From Chara braunii (Eukaryota > Streptophyta > Charophyceae > Charales > Characeae): a stretch of DNA of 29,597 nucleotides. The notes under the pieces were generated by a model that did not search any database, had not been told where the DNA came from, and saw nothing but the letters and a program-made list of their open reading frames with translations. Every line of letters starts with the position of its first letter. The first letter of the stretch is position 1. Made by a program: the position numbers and the translations under genes. Positions 10,483 to 19,904 of this stretch are shown piece after piece. The stretch is taken from NCBI GenBank assembly GCA_003427395.1, contig BFEA01000804.1:32120-61716 (forward strand). The letters are read 5' to 3'.

Positions 10483-11469
10483 ACCCCAATGAAACCGCCT
10501 CTTGCCTTCTTTGGCGAGAGAAAGGACGAAGAACTCAACACATGGTTGAGGACAGTCCCGGTTTGGGTAAAGGCCAATAGGACCTTGCTAGAGGACGAAG
10601 TGGTTACCGCTGCATCTTACCTTGAGGGTAAGGCAGCCAAGTGGCTAGATGGGGTAGTTGTAAAGGTCGGGTATGGGCGACGCATGGCGGACTGAGCTAA
10701 GTCTCTGACGTTAGAACAGTTCATGGAAATGGTAGAAGCTCGATGGCATAATCCACAAGAGGCACAAAGGGCCACTGATGCGATTAACAAGTTAGACCAA
10801 CGAAAATTTAAATCAGTCAGAGAGCTTACGACTACCGTTAAGAGCTTGATCCTCGTCCCAGGCATCAACTACAGTGACCAGTTCCTGTTAACTACGTTTG
10901 TTAGATGTTTACCAAAGAACATCAGGAACTTACTGGCCAGCGAGGCATGCACTGAGTACCATTCGTTTGAGACACTGTCTAGGAAAGCCTTAGATTTGGA
11001 GGCCACGCTAGGCAATGCTCAACCAACCTCTCAGATTGACACGAAGAAGAAGAAGAGTCCTCAGGAGTGGAAGAAGAAGGGGGCTAAGTTGATGATGATT
11101 GAGTCCGATGGGACTCAAACGGAGATCGACGAGCTCACTGACCTGATGGACTATACAGAGTTTGACGGCGAGGAGGTAGCTGAGGGTAGCACCCTCGCCG
11201 CGGTAGTCAAGACTAAGGCAGGTGGCCGAGGGAAGGGCCAACCTAGGAGTCAAGGAAAGGCCGCCTCCAATCAGACCAAGCAGCCTGAATGGGTGAAGGC
11301 AGGTCTTGACCAAGACGTGTGGCGTGACCGCCGAGTGCGTGGCGCTTGTATTAATTGCGGGGAATACGGACACTCGCAATACAAGTGCCAGAACGCAAAG
11401 GCTACGCAAAAGATACCTCCAAAGATGGGGGCATCTTATTCCCAGGCTTCAAGCTCGGGAAACGCGTGA
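10479..11469 (+). pseudogene. gag: gag of copy B (core and nucleocapsid), one stop
   Basis: Begins at the fusion with PKTPMKPPLAFF, lacking the N-terminal half present in A. The Gag core is clear: LNTWLRTVPVWV, SYLEGKAAKWLDG, FMEMVEARWHNP, LLTTFVRCLPKNIRNLLASEA. TGG to TGA at 10693-10695 (MAD-stop-AKS) breaks it. The nucleocapsid has a complete CCHC zinc knuckle, CINCGEYGHSQYKC (about 11347-11388), that would bind the element RNA. The stop is TGA 11467-11469, directly after the slippery heptamer. Confidence 0.9.
11457..11469 (+). promoter_or_regulatory. Putative -1 frameshift site, copy B
   Basis: G GGA AAC at 11457-11463 in gag phase, then GCG and the gag stop TGA. The -1 frame is open from 11355 across this point to the protease stop at 11811, so a ribosome slipping here would join Gag to Pol. 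I see no strong hairpin directly downstream in this copy. Confidence 0.65.
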
Positions 11470-12300
11470 GGCCATTGGAAGTTTTAGCGGCTTCTACTCA
11501 AGATGACCTGGGCTTGATACCCTCCCCACTTCATGACAAGGCCGAAGCTAATGACTCCTTAGCCACCCCGCAGACACATTTAGACCAAACTATGCTCTGT
11601 ACGTTAGATGTGTCTGAGGCCTTAGAAGACTTAGAAGGTGAGTGGTCAAACAAGGACCCTAGCGAGTCTTGGGTGGCACTGAAGAAAGGTCCTAGAGGGG
11701 AACATTTCGTGGTGGAAGTGGATGTAGGAGGCCGCAAATGTGGAGCCTTTATAGACATCGGATCCACACGGAATTACATAAGTCGCGACTGTTTGGAAAG
11801 GCTGCACCTATAGGACCGGGTACGGCACCTTAGTAGACCAGTAGCATCTACTTTGGCCAACAAGGAGCGTATGATCGTAACAGACTACATCAAGGACGTA
11901 GTCTGTACCTTCTCCTATGGAGGAGGCGATCTTAACCATAAGATCTCGTTACTGGTTAGCGACGACTTACCATTTGACATGTTATTAGGCATGTGCTACC
12001 TCGAAGTTGCTAAGCCCCAGTTTAACTGGGATAAGAAGGTGCTCAAGCATAAGTTGCCCGATGGCCGAACTATCAGATTGACTAAGTTTAAGGCCAGTAG
12101 CATTATAGAAACCTATGGCTGCTTGTGCGCATCAGCGTTCTACAATTATTACAAGCAAAACGAAGAGGAGGGTATGTACCTTGTGTATGTCTCTGAGAAA
12201 GGGGAGGTCGTTAAAACACCCCCAGAGATAGAACGCGTCGTTGCTAAGTTCCCTGATCTGTTCGAGGAGCCCACAAGAGTTGTTAAAAGGGAAGTCGTCC
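11464..12300 (+). pseudogene. pol protease and linker, copy B
   Basis: In the -1 frame relative to gag. The retropepsin core reads VVEVDVGGRKCGAFIDIGSTRNYIS, again with D-I-G at the active site, followed by LLVSDDLPFDMLLGMCYLEVAKPQF as the C-terminal half. AAG to TAG at 11811-11813 interrupts it. The frame shared with A and C is intact here: KDVVCTFSYGGG has no deletion. The linker to RT ([19 protein letters not shown]) is conserved among all copies. Confidence 0.85.
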
Positions 12301-13590
12301 ACGCTATAGAAATCATTCCAGGGAGTAAGACCCCAAAGGAAAGGATCTATAGGATGGCCCCCGCCGAGTTAGATGAACTTCGGTGACAGCTTAAGGAGCT
12401 GACCGAGAAGGGATGGATTCGGCCTAGTACTTCCCCTTACGGATCACCCGTTTTATTCGTACCAAAGAAGGGGGGTACTTTGAGGATGTGCATTGACTAT
12501 AGAGGCCTCAATGCCATCACAGTGAAGAACGCAGAGCCTCAACCTCACATAGACGACCTATTGGATAGGGTGCAGGGATGCAAGTGCTATACAAAGATAG
12601 ACTTGAAATCCGGCTATCATCAGATTGCTATAAGACCTGAGGACCAACACAAGACAACTTTTCAGACACGTTATGGTCTGTATGAGTTTGTAGTGATGCC
12701 TTTTGGTCTTTGTAACGCGCCGAGAACATTCCACAGCACGCTATGAATCGGATCTTCCATGACCATTTACATAAGTTTGTCGTGGTCTACTTAGACGACA
12801 TTCTGATCTTTAGTAAGTCTGCCGAGGAGCATGCATAACATGTTGAGAAGGTACTCTCACGCCTGCGACAACACAAGTATAAAGTCAACTTAGAGAAGTG
12901 CGAGTTTGTCCGCACTAAGTAATTATACTTGGGTCACGAAGTATCCGCGAAAGGGATTAGGCCGGAAGATGCGAAGGTGGCTAGTATTCGAGACTGGCCA
13001 CGACCTCAAACAGTCACTGAGGTTAGATCATTCTTAGGAATGTGCGACTACTATAGGAACTTCGTTAAGAACTATTCTACAGTCGCCTCTCCTTTGACTG
13101 ATGTAACTCGACTTGACACGCCGTGGGACTGGAGTGATGAGTGCGAGGGTGCTTTCAAGAGATTGAAGCATGCAGTCATGAATCATGAGGTCCTCATGGT
13201 TCCCGATCCTTAGAAGCCATTCATAGTGACCACTGACGTAAGCCAATACGGCATTGGCGCAGTGCTGGCTCAACAGGATGGGAAAAAGTTGAGACCGATT
13301 GAGTACATGAGTACGAAGATGCCATCGAAGAAGCTGGCCAAGTCCACCTACGAAAGGGAACTCTATGCTCTCAACAAGGCACTTGTCCATTGGAGAAACT
13401 TCCTATTGGGAAGATTCTTCTACTTGAGGACTGATCATCAGACCCTCAAATGGATCAAGACTCAACCGGCTCTTTCTGATGCCCTCAAGCGATGGATTGA
13501 GGTCATAGACCAATATGACTTCAAGCTTGAGTACCTGAAGGGAGAGTCTAACAAGGTTGCTGATGCGCTATCACGTAGAGCAGACTACCT
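12301..13590 (+). pseudogene. pol RT and RNase H, copy B
   Basis: RT motifs: [41 protein letters not shown] (first catalytic Asp), [12 protein letters not shown], and an intact catalytic YLDD (12788-12799). RNase H follows: VTTDVSQYGIGAVL with its catalytic Asp (about 13229), YERELYALNKALVHWRNFL, RTDHQTLKW, and the terminal NKVADALSRR. Lesions: TGA at 12384-12386, a 2-bp insertion near 12733 in TTCCACAGCACG, TAA at 12836-12838 and 12919-12921, TAG at 13211-13213. The RNase H part is then open for 330 codons into integrase. Confidence 0.9.
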
Positions 13591-15129
13591 AGGTACGCTA
13601 GTTTCTGACTTTGGCATATCTGAAGAAGTAACTCAATCATTGGTGGGAGCCTATCAGGAAGACCCTGTCACGATGGACATCATTCGCAAGCTTCAGGCAA
13701 AAGACAAAGCCACAGAAAGCGAGTTTGTGATGGTGGACGGGCTCCTCTATCTTGAGAAGGCCGGAATAAAAAGATTAGTAGTTCCATCTAGTGAACCTTT
13801 GCGTAGTTTATTCTTAGGAGAATGCCATGACGCAACTGGACACTTTGGCTACAAGAAGACGAGTGCTAACCTAGTACAACGATTTTGGTGGCCAGGAATG
13901 TTTGATGACGCAAAGAAGTACGTAGAGACTTGTCAGGTCTGTCAGCGGGACAAGCCGCGAACTCAACCACCGCTTGGGTTGTTGAAGCCTTTGCCTATTC
14001 CTGCTGGTCCAGGACAGAGTGTCTCCATGGATTTCATGGACACCCTGGTGACTAGTAAGAGTGGCAAGAGGCACATCTTCGTCATCATCGACCGATTCAC
14101 CAAGTACGCTAGACTAGTGGCTATGCCAGAGACCGCAAGAACTGACTACGACATCAAGTTGTTCAAAGACAACTGGGTGCGTGACTTTGGTTTACCAAAG
14201 TCAATCGTTAGTGACTGAGATGTCCGATTCACAAGTGAGCTGTGGAAGAAGACTGCAGAACAGATGGGCAGTCAACTTCAAATGACTTCAGGGAATCATC
14301 CCGAAGCCAACGGACAAGCCGAACAAATGAACAGAGTTGTACAGCACTTGCTGAGGCATTACATCAAGCCCAGCCAAGATGATTGGGATGAGCAATTGCC
14401 TCTCATCGCCAGCCTGTACAACAATGCTATCCATAGCAGTACCGGTGTTAGTCCTAATCAGCTGCACTTGGGATGGAAGCCTAGATCAACATCCTACCCG
14501 AAAACCGACCCGCTGCAACTCCAGGCACACTAGAGTATGGTGTGCAGTATGAGAAGTTGCTGCAAGAGGCCGTCGAGCATATGAAGAAAGCTCAGCAAGC
14601 AATGATTGCTTTTGAGAATCAACATCGCAGACAGTCCACATTTCAGGTAGGGGAACGAGTCTGGGTCAAGGCTAGTGAGTTAGGACANGAGTTCGGAATC
14701 TCTCGCAAACTAATGCCTCAGTACTTTGGTCCCTGGGAAGTCCTGGATATAGTGGGAGATGAGATGGATGGTCCCACATATGTCATTCGTGTCCCTGGAC
14801 ACCTACGCACTCACCCAGTCTTTCATGCCTCAAAGCTTGCACCTTTCGCTGAGACAGGTCAATTCCCTTCCAGGGGATCGATGCTGCCCCCAACCATGGA
14901 TGGACAAGGGGACATCGACGACATCGTGGATCACAGGGATATGCCTGTTCCGAAGCCGCTGGGTCAAGGAAGACCTCCTAAACCCAAGAGAGAGTACCGC
15001 GTCAGATTCAGGCATCATACGGATCCGAAAGAAGATCGGTGGTTTACCAGGGAGGAACTGATTGAGACAACTCCTCAGGTGGTGGCTGAATATGAGAGGC
15101 TACTGAAAGGGAAGGCACCTGCGAAGTAA
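13591..15129 (+). pseudogene. pol integrase with chromodomain-like tail, copy B
   Basis: Integrase inserts the DNA copy in the nucleus. The HHCC zinc domain is seen in ECHDATGHFGYKK and CQVCQRDK. The DDE catalytic core has Asp in SMDFMD (codon 14030-14032), Asp in the V-S-D motif (14213-14215) and Glu in NHPEANGQAE (14303-14305). The C-terminal part has HPVFHASKLAPF and then a chromodomain-like module (REYRVRFRHHTDP..DRWFTREEL..VVAEYERLL, about 14989-15108), which defines chromoviruses and would direct insertion to marked chromatin. Lesions: CGA to TGA at 14216-14218, a frame change near 14510-14530, N at 14688. The stop is TAA 15127-15129. Confidence 0.92.
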
Positions 15130-15151
15130 GCATCTCAGCGGACTTTTGAAG

Positions 15152-15161
15152 CAAAGGGGGA
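15152..15161 (+). promoter_or_regulatory. Polypurine tract of copy B
   Basis: CAAAGGGGGA directly before the LTR start TGGAATGT. It primes plus-strand DNA synthesis during reverse transcription. The same position in element E (minus strand) has AAGGGGGA. Confidence 0.88.
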
Positions 15162-15242
15162 TGGAATGTCAGGATTGATGCCCTCAAGTAGGGGCCTTGC
15201 CATGACGTATATGTTCTGGGCTAAGGCCCCAGCAAGCCTAGT

Positions 15243-15576
15243 GCCCGCCCTAAGTGAAGGCGGGCCAGCAAATCAACAAGAGCCCTCTGTGCCAACATTT
15301 CACGAAGTGGGGTCCATACAGTCGCAGCACGCCAGTTGGTTGGAGTGCACCGAGTCTCGGATTTCAGCAAATGCTGAAAACCCAGGGCCTCTGAGTTAGT
15401 TAGGCCCTGGGTACTTGAATGTGAGGCCGACAATGCATGCTGGGTATAGAGGCCGAAAATGCCAAAGGGAAATCGACCCACTATCTGAATCTGGCCGCAG
15501 GCCTTAATGAGAGAGGCACAACTGCATTGCTCCGGGGCCCAACTGTATCGGGTAGGCTTCAGCCTCTGGGCCCCGG
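15243..15576 (+). repeat. Series of perfect hairpins within the LTR
   Basis: Four stems: GCCCGCC/GGCGGGC (15243-15249 with 15259-15265); TTTCAGCA/TGCTGAAA (15362-15379); ACCCAGGGCCT/AGGCCCTGGGT (15380-15390 with 15402-15412), immediately after the previous one; CCGGGGCCCA/TGGGCCCCGG (15532-15541 with 15567-15576). The first stem is preserved in the minus LTR as GCCCGTC/GGTGGGC, which still pairs as RNA with G-U wobbles around an identical 9-nt loop. Confidence 0.75.
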
Positions 15577-15884
15577 TCACAGGCTGAAGGAAGGCCGCCC
15601 ACACGCTGCACTGGCATATAGGCAAGCAGGGCGAGTGGGCAGGGATCTTGGCCATTGCGAGCAAGGCCGCCACGCTACTGCGTTGCATGCATGCTGCGCT
15701 GCGCTAAGGCCGAGGGAAGCAGGACAGCGCTAGGCGATAGGGCGCTGCCTGTGGGCGCAGGGCGCTGGCGGCCATAGCCGGGCTGCCTGTGTGGGCAGAG
15801 GGGTGAAGGGCGAAGGTGGTTCTTCGGAGGTGAAGGGCGCTGTCTGGGTACAAGGGAGAGTGTGGGTGAAGAGGGCACGTACGT

Positions 15885-15908
15885 GGTGGAGGTGGAGGTG
15901 GAGGTCGG
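15885..15908 (+). repeat. GGTGGA hexamer run
   Basis: Three exact GGTGGA units and a fourth variant (GGTCGG), purine/G-rich, within the LTR. It could form a two-tier G-quadruplex. Confidence 0.75.
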
Positions 15909-16203
15909 CATTGGTGTTGACATCATCACTTGCTGGTAGTCAAGTTGTCTGGTTGCTTTCATTGCTGTAGTTGTAGGCTAGGCTGTAGAGTAGATAGGGC
16001 GCCTGGCGCCATTCATAAGAGAGAGCTACATTGGGTTATGTTGTTGGTGTTGCCTGTTGGGCATGGACATTGACTCACGATTCTTCTGTATCATTCTCAA
16101 TTGGATGGTTACTCGGTTCCATTGTGCTATCTGCTTTGGCTTTACTTACGTGTGATTTTGCATTCTGGATTTTTGTGCTTCATCCATATTCATGTTCCTT
16201 GCA

Positions 16204-16379
16204 TGGTATAGGAAGTATGTACATATATTACTAGATATGAATGTAATATTTCTATTGATTTATCTAGTCATTTCATTATGTAGATCTTATCAATTTTAAG
16301 GTATTGGAATATTAAGGGTGTGGGTTTTGACGAGGTTTTGATTATTGATAAAATTTTGTGTCTTTTGTAGGCTAAAACG
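16204..16379 (+). other. AT-rich segment between LTR B and gag-like gene D
   Basis: TGGTATAGGAAG begins at the first base after the LTR and resembles a decayed tRNA-Met primer-binding site (9 of 12 matches to the one in copy C). The rest is AT-rich and ends in TTTTGTAG (about 16370), resembling a 3' splice site, 10 bases before the ATG of D. It may be the leader of an element that shared this LTR, or unrelated flank. Confidence 0.35.
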
Positions 16380-17021
16380 ATGACGAAGGGAACATTCGAC
16401 TGTATGTGTCCTCTCATCAAAGGCATCGAGGTTGCCGAGTTCTTACAGGTTTTTCAGAACTTGGCATCATTGATGCTTTGGGAGGAACATCACAAGTTCC
16501 TTTTTATTCTGAACTTTGTCATCGAAGGGTTAAAATTGGACGTCGGACTTCTTGCACGGGCTTCCGAAACTTGGGCTGAATTTGAAAGATTAATGATTGC
16601 CAAGTTTACGGAGTCACCCAAACAGGAGAACGATAAAAGCAAAAGGAAGTTAGTGCAAATAGGTGGCGAGGAGCAAAATGAGTCCGATCAATTGGAACAA
16701 CCTCGTAAGCTTGCTAAGGCTGTGAGGGTTGCACGTAACTTAATTGAAGGGGGTCAAGAGAATTGTCGGAAAGAGAATCGAGCCAGGTATATTAAATCAT
16801 TGCAGGATGTCCAGCTAGAGTCTCGAGAAAACATTCTGACCCCTTCGAATGTGAGTTTAAGGACACGAGAGCGAGGTGAATGTTCCAATCAGAGGGCTAA
16901 CATGAAAAAAAAAACAGGGCGTTATAAACCCCTGAGGTGTATATACTGTGGTATGTGGGGTCATAGGATGAGGTACTGCAGACACCTCGACCGTGATATG
17001 GAAAAGGGAATTGTGAGGTAG
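16380..17021 (+). pseudogene. gag-like fragment D with CCHC zinc knuckle
   Basis: A 213-codon ORF, AT-richer than A-C and not close to them. Residues about 85-95 (ETWAEFERLMIAKF) resemble the end of a retrotransposon Gag core, the middle is Lys/Glu-rich, and residues 187-200 (CIYCGMWGHRMRYC) form a complete CX2CX4HX4C knuckle. The ORF stops soon after at RDMEKGIVR. A short stretch in another frame (PAMERGKFIKDVLID, about 17045-17090) looks like continuation after a frameshift. No protease or RT follows. It is probably a remnant of a second Ty3/gypsy lineage; a domesticated Gag is possible but unsupported. Confidence 0.6.
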
Positions 17022-18573
17022 ACTGGAATAGCATGCCTATTTTTCCAGCTATGGAGAGAGGCAAATTTATCAAAGATGTCCTTATTGATCGTGTGTGGGC
17101 AAAGTTGAAACCGTAAAGATCGTCTTAGACACCGTACATTTCTTCTTGATAGGTCTTGTGGAGCTTATGATCTATGGCCAGACCTTTCAAGACTCATTTA
17201 ATTTTGAGGTTAGGAGGTTCCTAAGGCACCATCAGTTTCATTTTACGAGTACTTGGGGGTTATAGTTTGATCAATGTTTGAGATTTTGAGGGAGGTTGGA
17301 ATGTGAAAGGTTGATTTTGATAAGTCTTCATGTTATATTTTCGCTTACATGTTAATTACGTTGTTTTCATCGGATATTAATTTGGTCAAGTATTCACCTT
17401 GTCAAATTTGGTATGGTGTGGGGAATATTAAAAACGTTTTGGTGGTATGTCAACCATAGGTTAACTAAGGTTTTATTTTAGAGTTTTGCAATTTCAGTCA
17501 CTATTGTTGATTTTTTTCGTACTGTTTGATGAGCATTGGTGATTGAATCCATGTGATTTTGTTAAATAATTATTATAGATTCCAACTTTGTATGAGTTTT
17601 TTTTTTGGGAAGGGTGAATGAATTTTGTTCGAGTGAAAATATTTGTGATATTTACTGTGAATCGTGTTCTTGTTCATTTCGCTGTAATGAGTGTTTTATT
17701 GTTATCATGTCTTGATGAAATTCTGATATGATCGTGAGACTTTGTGTATTTGGTTATGAATGTGGGATTTTGTAAGTACAAGTCTAAGGAGATGATGTGT
17801 ATTTGGGTCATATGCCTGCGTATTATCCGTCAGACATGTGATTCGATTATTTATCTTGCCCTATGACTTGATTTTGTGTCAATTGTCATGCATTGAGGAA
17901 TCCTAGTGTTGTGAGCCCAATATGCGGTAGTGAGGCCTGAGCCAGAACTTTGTTCCTCGTCCATAGTGGGATGTTGTCATCTCTCCTTTCGAGGGGGGTG
18001 GCTACACTATCGTTAAAAGGGAGGAAGGTGTTTTAGATCTTGTTATGACGTTGCCTGTGGAGTAGGCGACTGTTGTTAGCATAAAGGGAGGAGTGAACAC
18101 CCGACCTTTCGCCAAGAATGGTCACCTTGCCTCCATGGTCAGGGTTTGGTCAACCTTGGTCATGATAGGTGGGGCAGTTCTACTCTACATGCAGCAGACT
18201 GACAAGGTGGAAGACACTGGAATCGGAGGGAAAGTGGTGAGGCTGGAGTCTAAAGCGGGGCTTGATGTCGAGATGTTATCCTTTATGGATTACACCACTC
18301 CTTGACGCATTCACAAAACACGTAGGAGATAAATCGTGCATGACAATTAAGTTGGAGTGGGAATTAGTCGAATTGGACAAGGACTTTTGGAAGGGTGATT
18401 TTTCTCTGGGATGGTGACGACACATGCTGTAGTATAATGTGAGTATCCTTGTGTTTTGTGGGAGGTGCAGGTTAACTCCTGGCAGCAAGAGACATGCTGA
18501 GGTGATGGGAATGCATCCTCATGAACATAAGAGACCCAGGCTAAATTCCTGGCAGTATGTGTTGTATGATGAA
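17022..18573. other. AT-rich DNA, no gene recognised
   Basis: Long T-rich, stop-rich sequence up to about 17900. A 70-codon ORF at 18093-18305 has no recognisable domain. A repeated TCCTGGCAG (about 18477 and 18547) leads into the array that follows. It could be the decayed remainder of element D. Confidence 0.45.
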
Positions 18574-18656
18574 AGACCCGCAGGGGGTAAAGCCTGACGA
18601 GACCTACACAAGGGGTTATAGCCTGAAGAGAGTCCCATCAGGGGGATAAGCCTGAC
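18574..18656. repeat. Degenerate tandem repeat, about 28-bp unit, 3 copies
   Basis: Units share GAC(C)...(A)GGGG(G)(T)ATAAGCCTGA-type cores at about 18574, 18601 and 18630. Imperfect but in register. Confidence 0.6.
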
Positions 18657-18867
18657 CCATCTATGAGAGACAAAAGAAGAAATGAGTGGCCGCCAGTGGG
18701 ATGATGCTGGGATCATTTTTCTAAAATGTTCTTATAATTCCTCATGTTGGGTAAAGCCAATGGTCGATTCCAGATTCCGGGGAAAGACCTGCCAGAGGTT
18801 ATTCCTGGCCCTTTTCCAACTTGTGACTGAATGAAAGTGTTTTCGAAGGAAGGTTCGAAAGAATTAT

Positions 18868-19012
18868 AAGGCTTGAAAGTAAGCCTCTGTCTGATTAAGG
18901 CTTGAAAGTGTGCCTCTGTCTGTTTAAGGATAGAAAGTAAGCCTCTGTCTGTTTAAGGCTTGAAAGTAAGCGTCTGTCTGTTAAAGGCTTGAAAGTAAGC
19001 CTCTGTTATGTT
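18868..19012. repeat. 29-bp tandem repeat, 5 units
   Basis: AAGGCTTGAAAGTAAGCCTC-type units start at 18868, 18897, 18926, 18955 and 18984, exactly 29 bp apart with few substitutions. Degenerate TTTGAAAGT copies follow. Not coding: the frame changes between units. Confidence 0.9.
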
Positions 19013-19106
19013 TGAAAGTTAGTCAATGTTTGAAGTATTGTAAGTAATGAAATATGCATGGAGTATTTCATAAAAGAGTATCCAGATGATTATAAAAGGA
19101 AAGAAA

Positions 19107-19253
19107 GATGAACGACGGAAACGTCGCTCATCACGAATGAGTATGTAAGATCTGGATTGATTCCACATGTATTATGATTATATGACATATTTGGTGAGAT
19201 CTTATAAAGACTTCCCCTTGTATTGCCTATGGTAAGCGACGGGGACGTCGCTT
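19107..19253. other. Two related hairpins with CGACG/GCGAC stems
   Basis: Hairpin 1: GATGA-a-CGACG, loop GAAA, CGTCG-c-TCATC (19107-19132), a 10-pair stem with one mismatch and a GNRA-type loop. Hairpin 2: AAGCGAC, loop GGGGAC, GTCGCTT (19234-19253). The two share the ACGTCGCT core and lie about 120 bp apart. Confidence 0.65.
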
Positions 19254-19384
19254 AACGGGGGCGGGGAAGACTGCTCGAGTCTTTTAAGGTCAGACACTGT
19301 CCAACTCTTTTCGTTGAGGAACATGATGAGATTGATGTTGCCAAAGTTATTCAGACCAACCTTATACCTGAGAGACCTAAAGCC

Positions 19385-19424
19385 TGACGTCAATGACGTA
19401 TGACGTCATTGGCTTGTGACGTCA
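19385..19424. promoter_or_regulatory. Three TGACGTCA octamers at 16-bp spacing
   Basis: Perfect palindromic TGACGTCA at 19385-19392, 19401-19408 and 19417-19424, plus a half site TGACG at 19394. TGACGTCA is the established binding site of bZIP transcription factors (CREB/TGA type). The equal spacing of about 1.5 helical turns suggests an enhancer-like cluster, perhaps of an LTR or other promoter. No TATA box or gene could be tied to it. Confidence 0.6.
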
Positions 19425-19688
19425 TCAGCGTTCATTCGACTGAAACAGCGGGGGTAAGTGGCATGACTTGTCATCCGCGGTCCCCGACAAAGCGGCAATG
19501 GTGCGCGATCATGGAAAGACTAAAGCTAGACTTAGTCTACCTAAAATAATGTCGCGCGGCTGCTACAGGGCCTAAGTAAGCTAAAAAGAGGGGTGCGCCG
19601 GGTGTAGGACCGCGACGCGGGGGGAATAAGGGTTTTAATCCTAGGGCGCGGGGGTTGACACCGAGCCAGGGAGTTGACAGGTCAATGC

Positions 19689-19806
19689 CAAGGTCACACG
19701 GGCAACTGAGCATGCAAGGCCACAAGCAGGCGAGGCCTGCAGGGCCGCAGGCAGGCTGGGCCTGCAAGGCTACGGGCAAGCAAAGCCTGCAAGGTCACGG
19801 TATGGG
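19689..19806. repeat. 25-bp GC-rich tandem repeat, about 4.6 units
   Basis: CAAGGCCAC..GCAGGC..GGCCTG units start at 19689 (26-bp step), 19715, 19740, 19765 and 19790. They are diverged by single substitutions. The period is not a multiple of three, so the overlapping ORF on the minus strand is incidental. Confidence 0.85.
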
Positions 19807-19816
19807 GGAAACCTGA

Positions 19817-19878
19817 CTGGGCGAGCTCTTCATATAGAAGAGCTGCTCCTATCACTATCGTGATAGGAGCTAGCCCAG
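19817..19878. other. Y-shaped set of perfect inverted repeats
   Basis: Outer stem CTGGGC (19817-19822) pairs with GCCCAG (19873-19878). Inside sit two adjacent perfect hairpins: AGCTCTTC/GAAGAGCT (19824-19831, 19837-19844) and GCTCCTATCAC/GTGATAGGAGC (19845-19855, 19860-19870). Together they make a three-way junction using almost every base. Confidence 0.75.
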
Positions 19879-19904
19879 CAGGTTACCACACCAGACTCTT
19901 ACCC

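Larger units (their letters stand above)
10479..16203 (+). mobile_element. Ty3/gypsy chromovirus copy B, 5'-truncated, with 3' LTR
   Basis: Runs from the middle of gag through protease, RT, RNase H, integrase and chromodomain to a polypurine tract and 3' LTR. It keeps YLDD in RT and the integrase catalytic residues, so its source was closer to functional than A or C. Its pol carries at least six nonsense codons and two frame shifts. One undetermined base sits at 14688. No 5' LTR: the 5' part was lost in the fusion with A. Confidence 0.93.
15162..16203 (+). repeat. 3' LTR of copy B, 1,042 bp, TG...CA
   Basis: Starts TGGAATGT after the polypurine tract and ends TTCCTTGCA. Its limits are supported by the LTR at 27651-28639 (minus), which shares the first 8 bases, the block GTTCTGGGCTAAGGCCCCAG, CGCCAGTTGGTTGG, GGCGGCCATAGCCG and the end TTCCTTGCA. 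The middle is diverged. The LTR would supply promoter and polyadenylation signals. It contains several perfect hairpins and a GGTGGA hexamer run. Confidence 0.85.

Noticed and set aside
18093-18305. 70-codon ORF with a short hydrophobic stretch
   Set aside because: Too short and isolated; nothing recognisable.
18868-19012. CRISPR-like array
   Set aside because: 29-bp units are directly adjacent with no unique spacers, and the genome looks eukaryotic; a simple tandem repeat.
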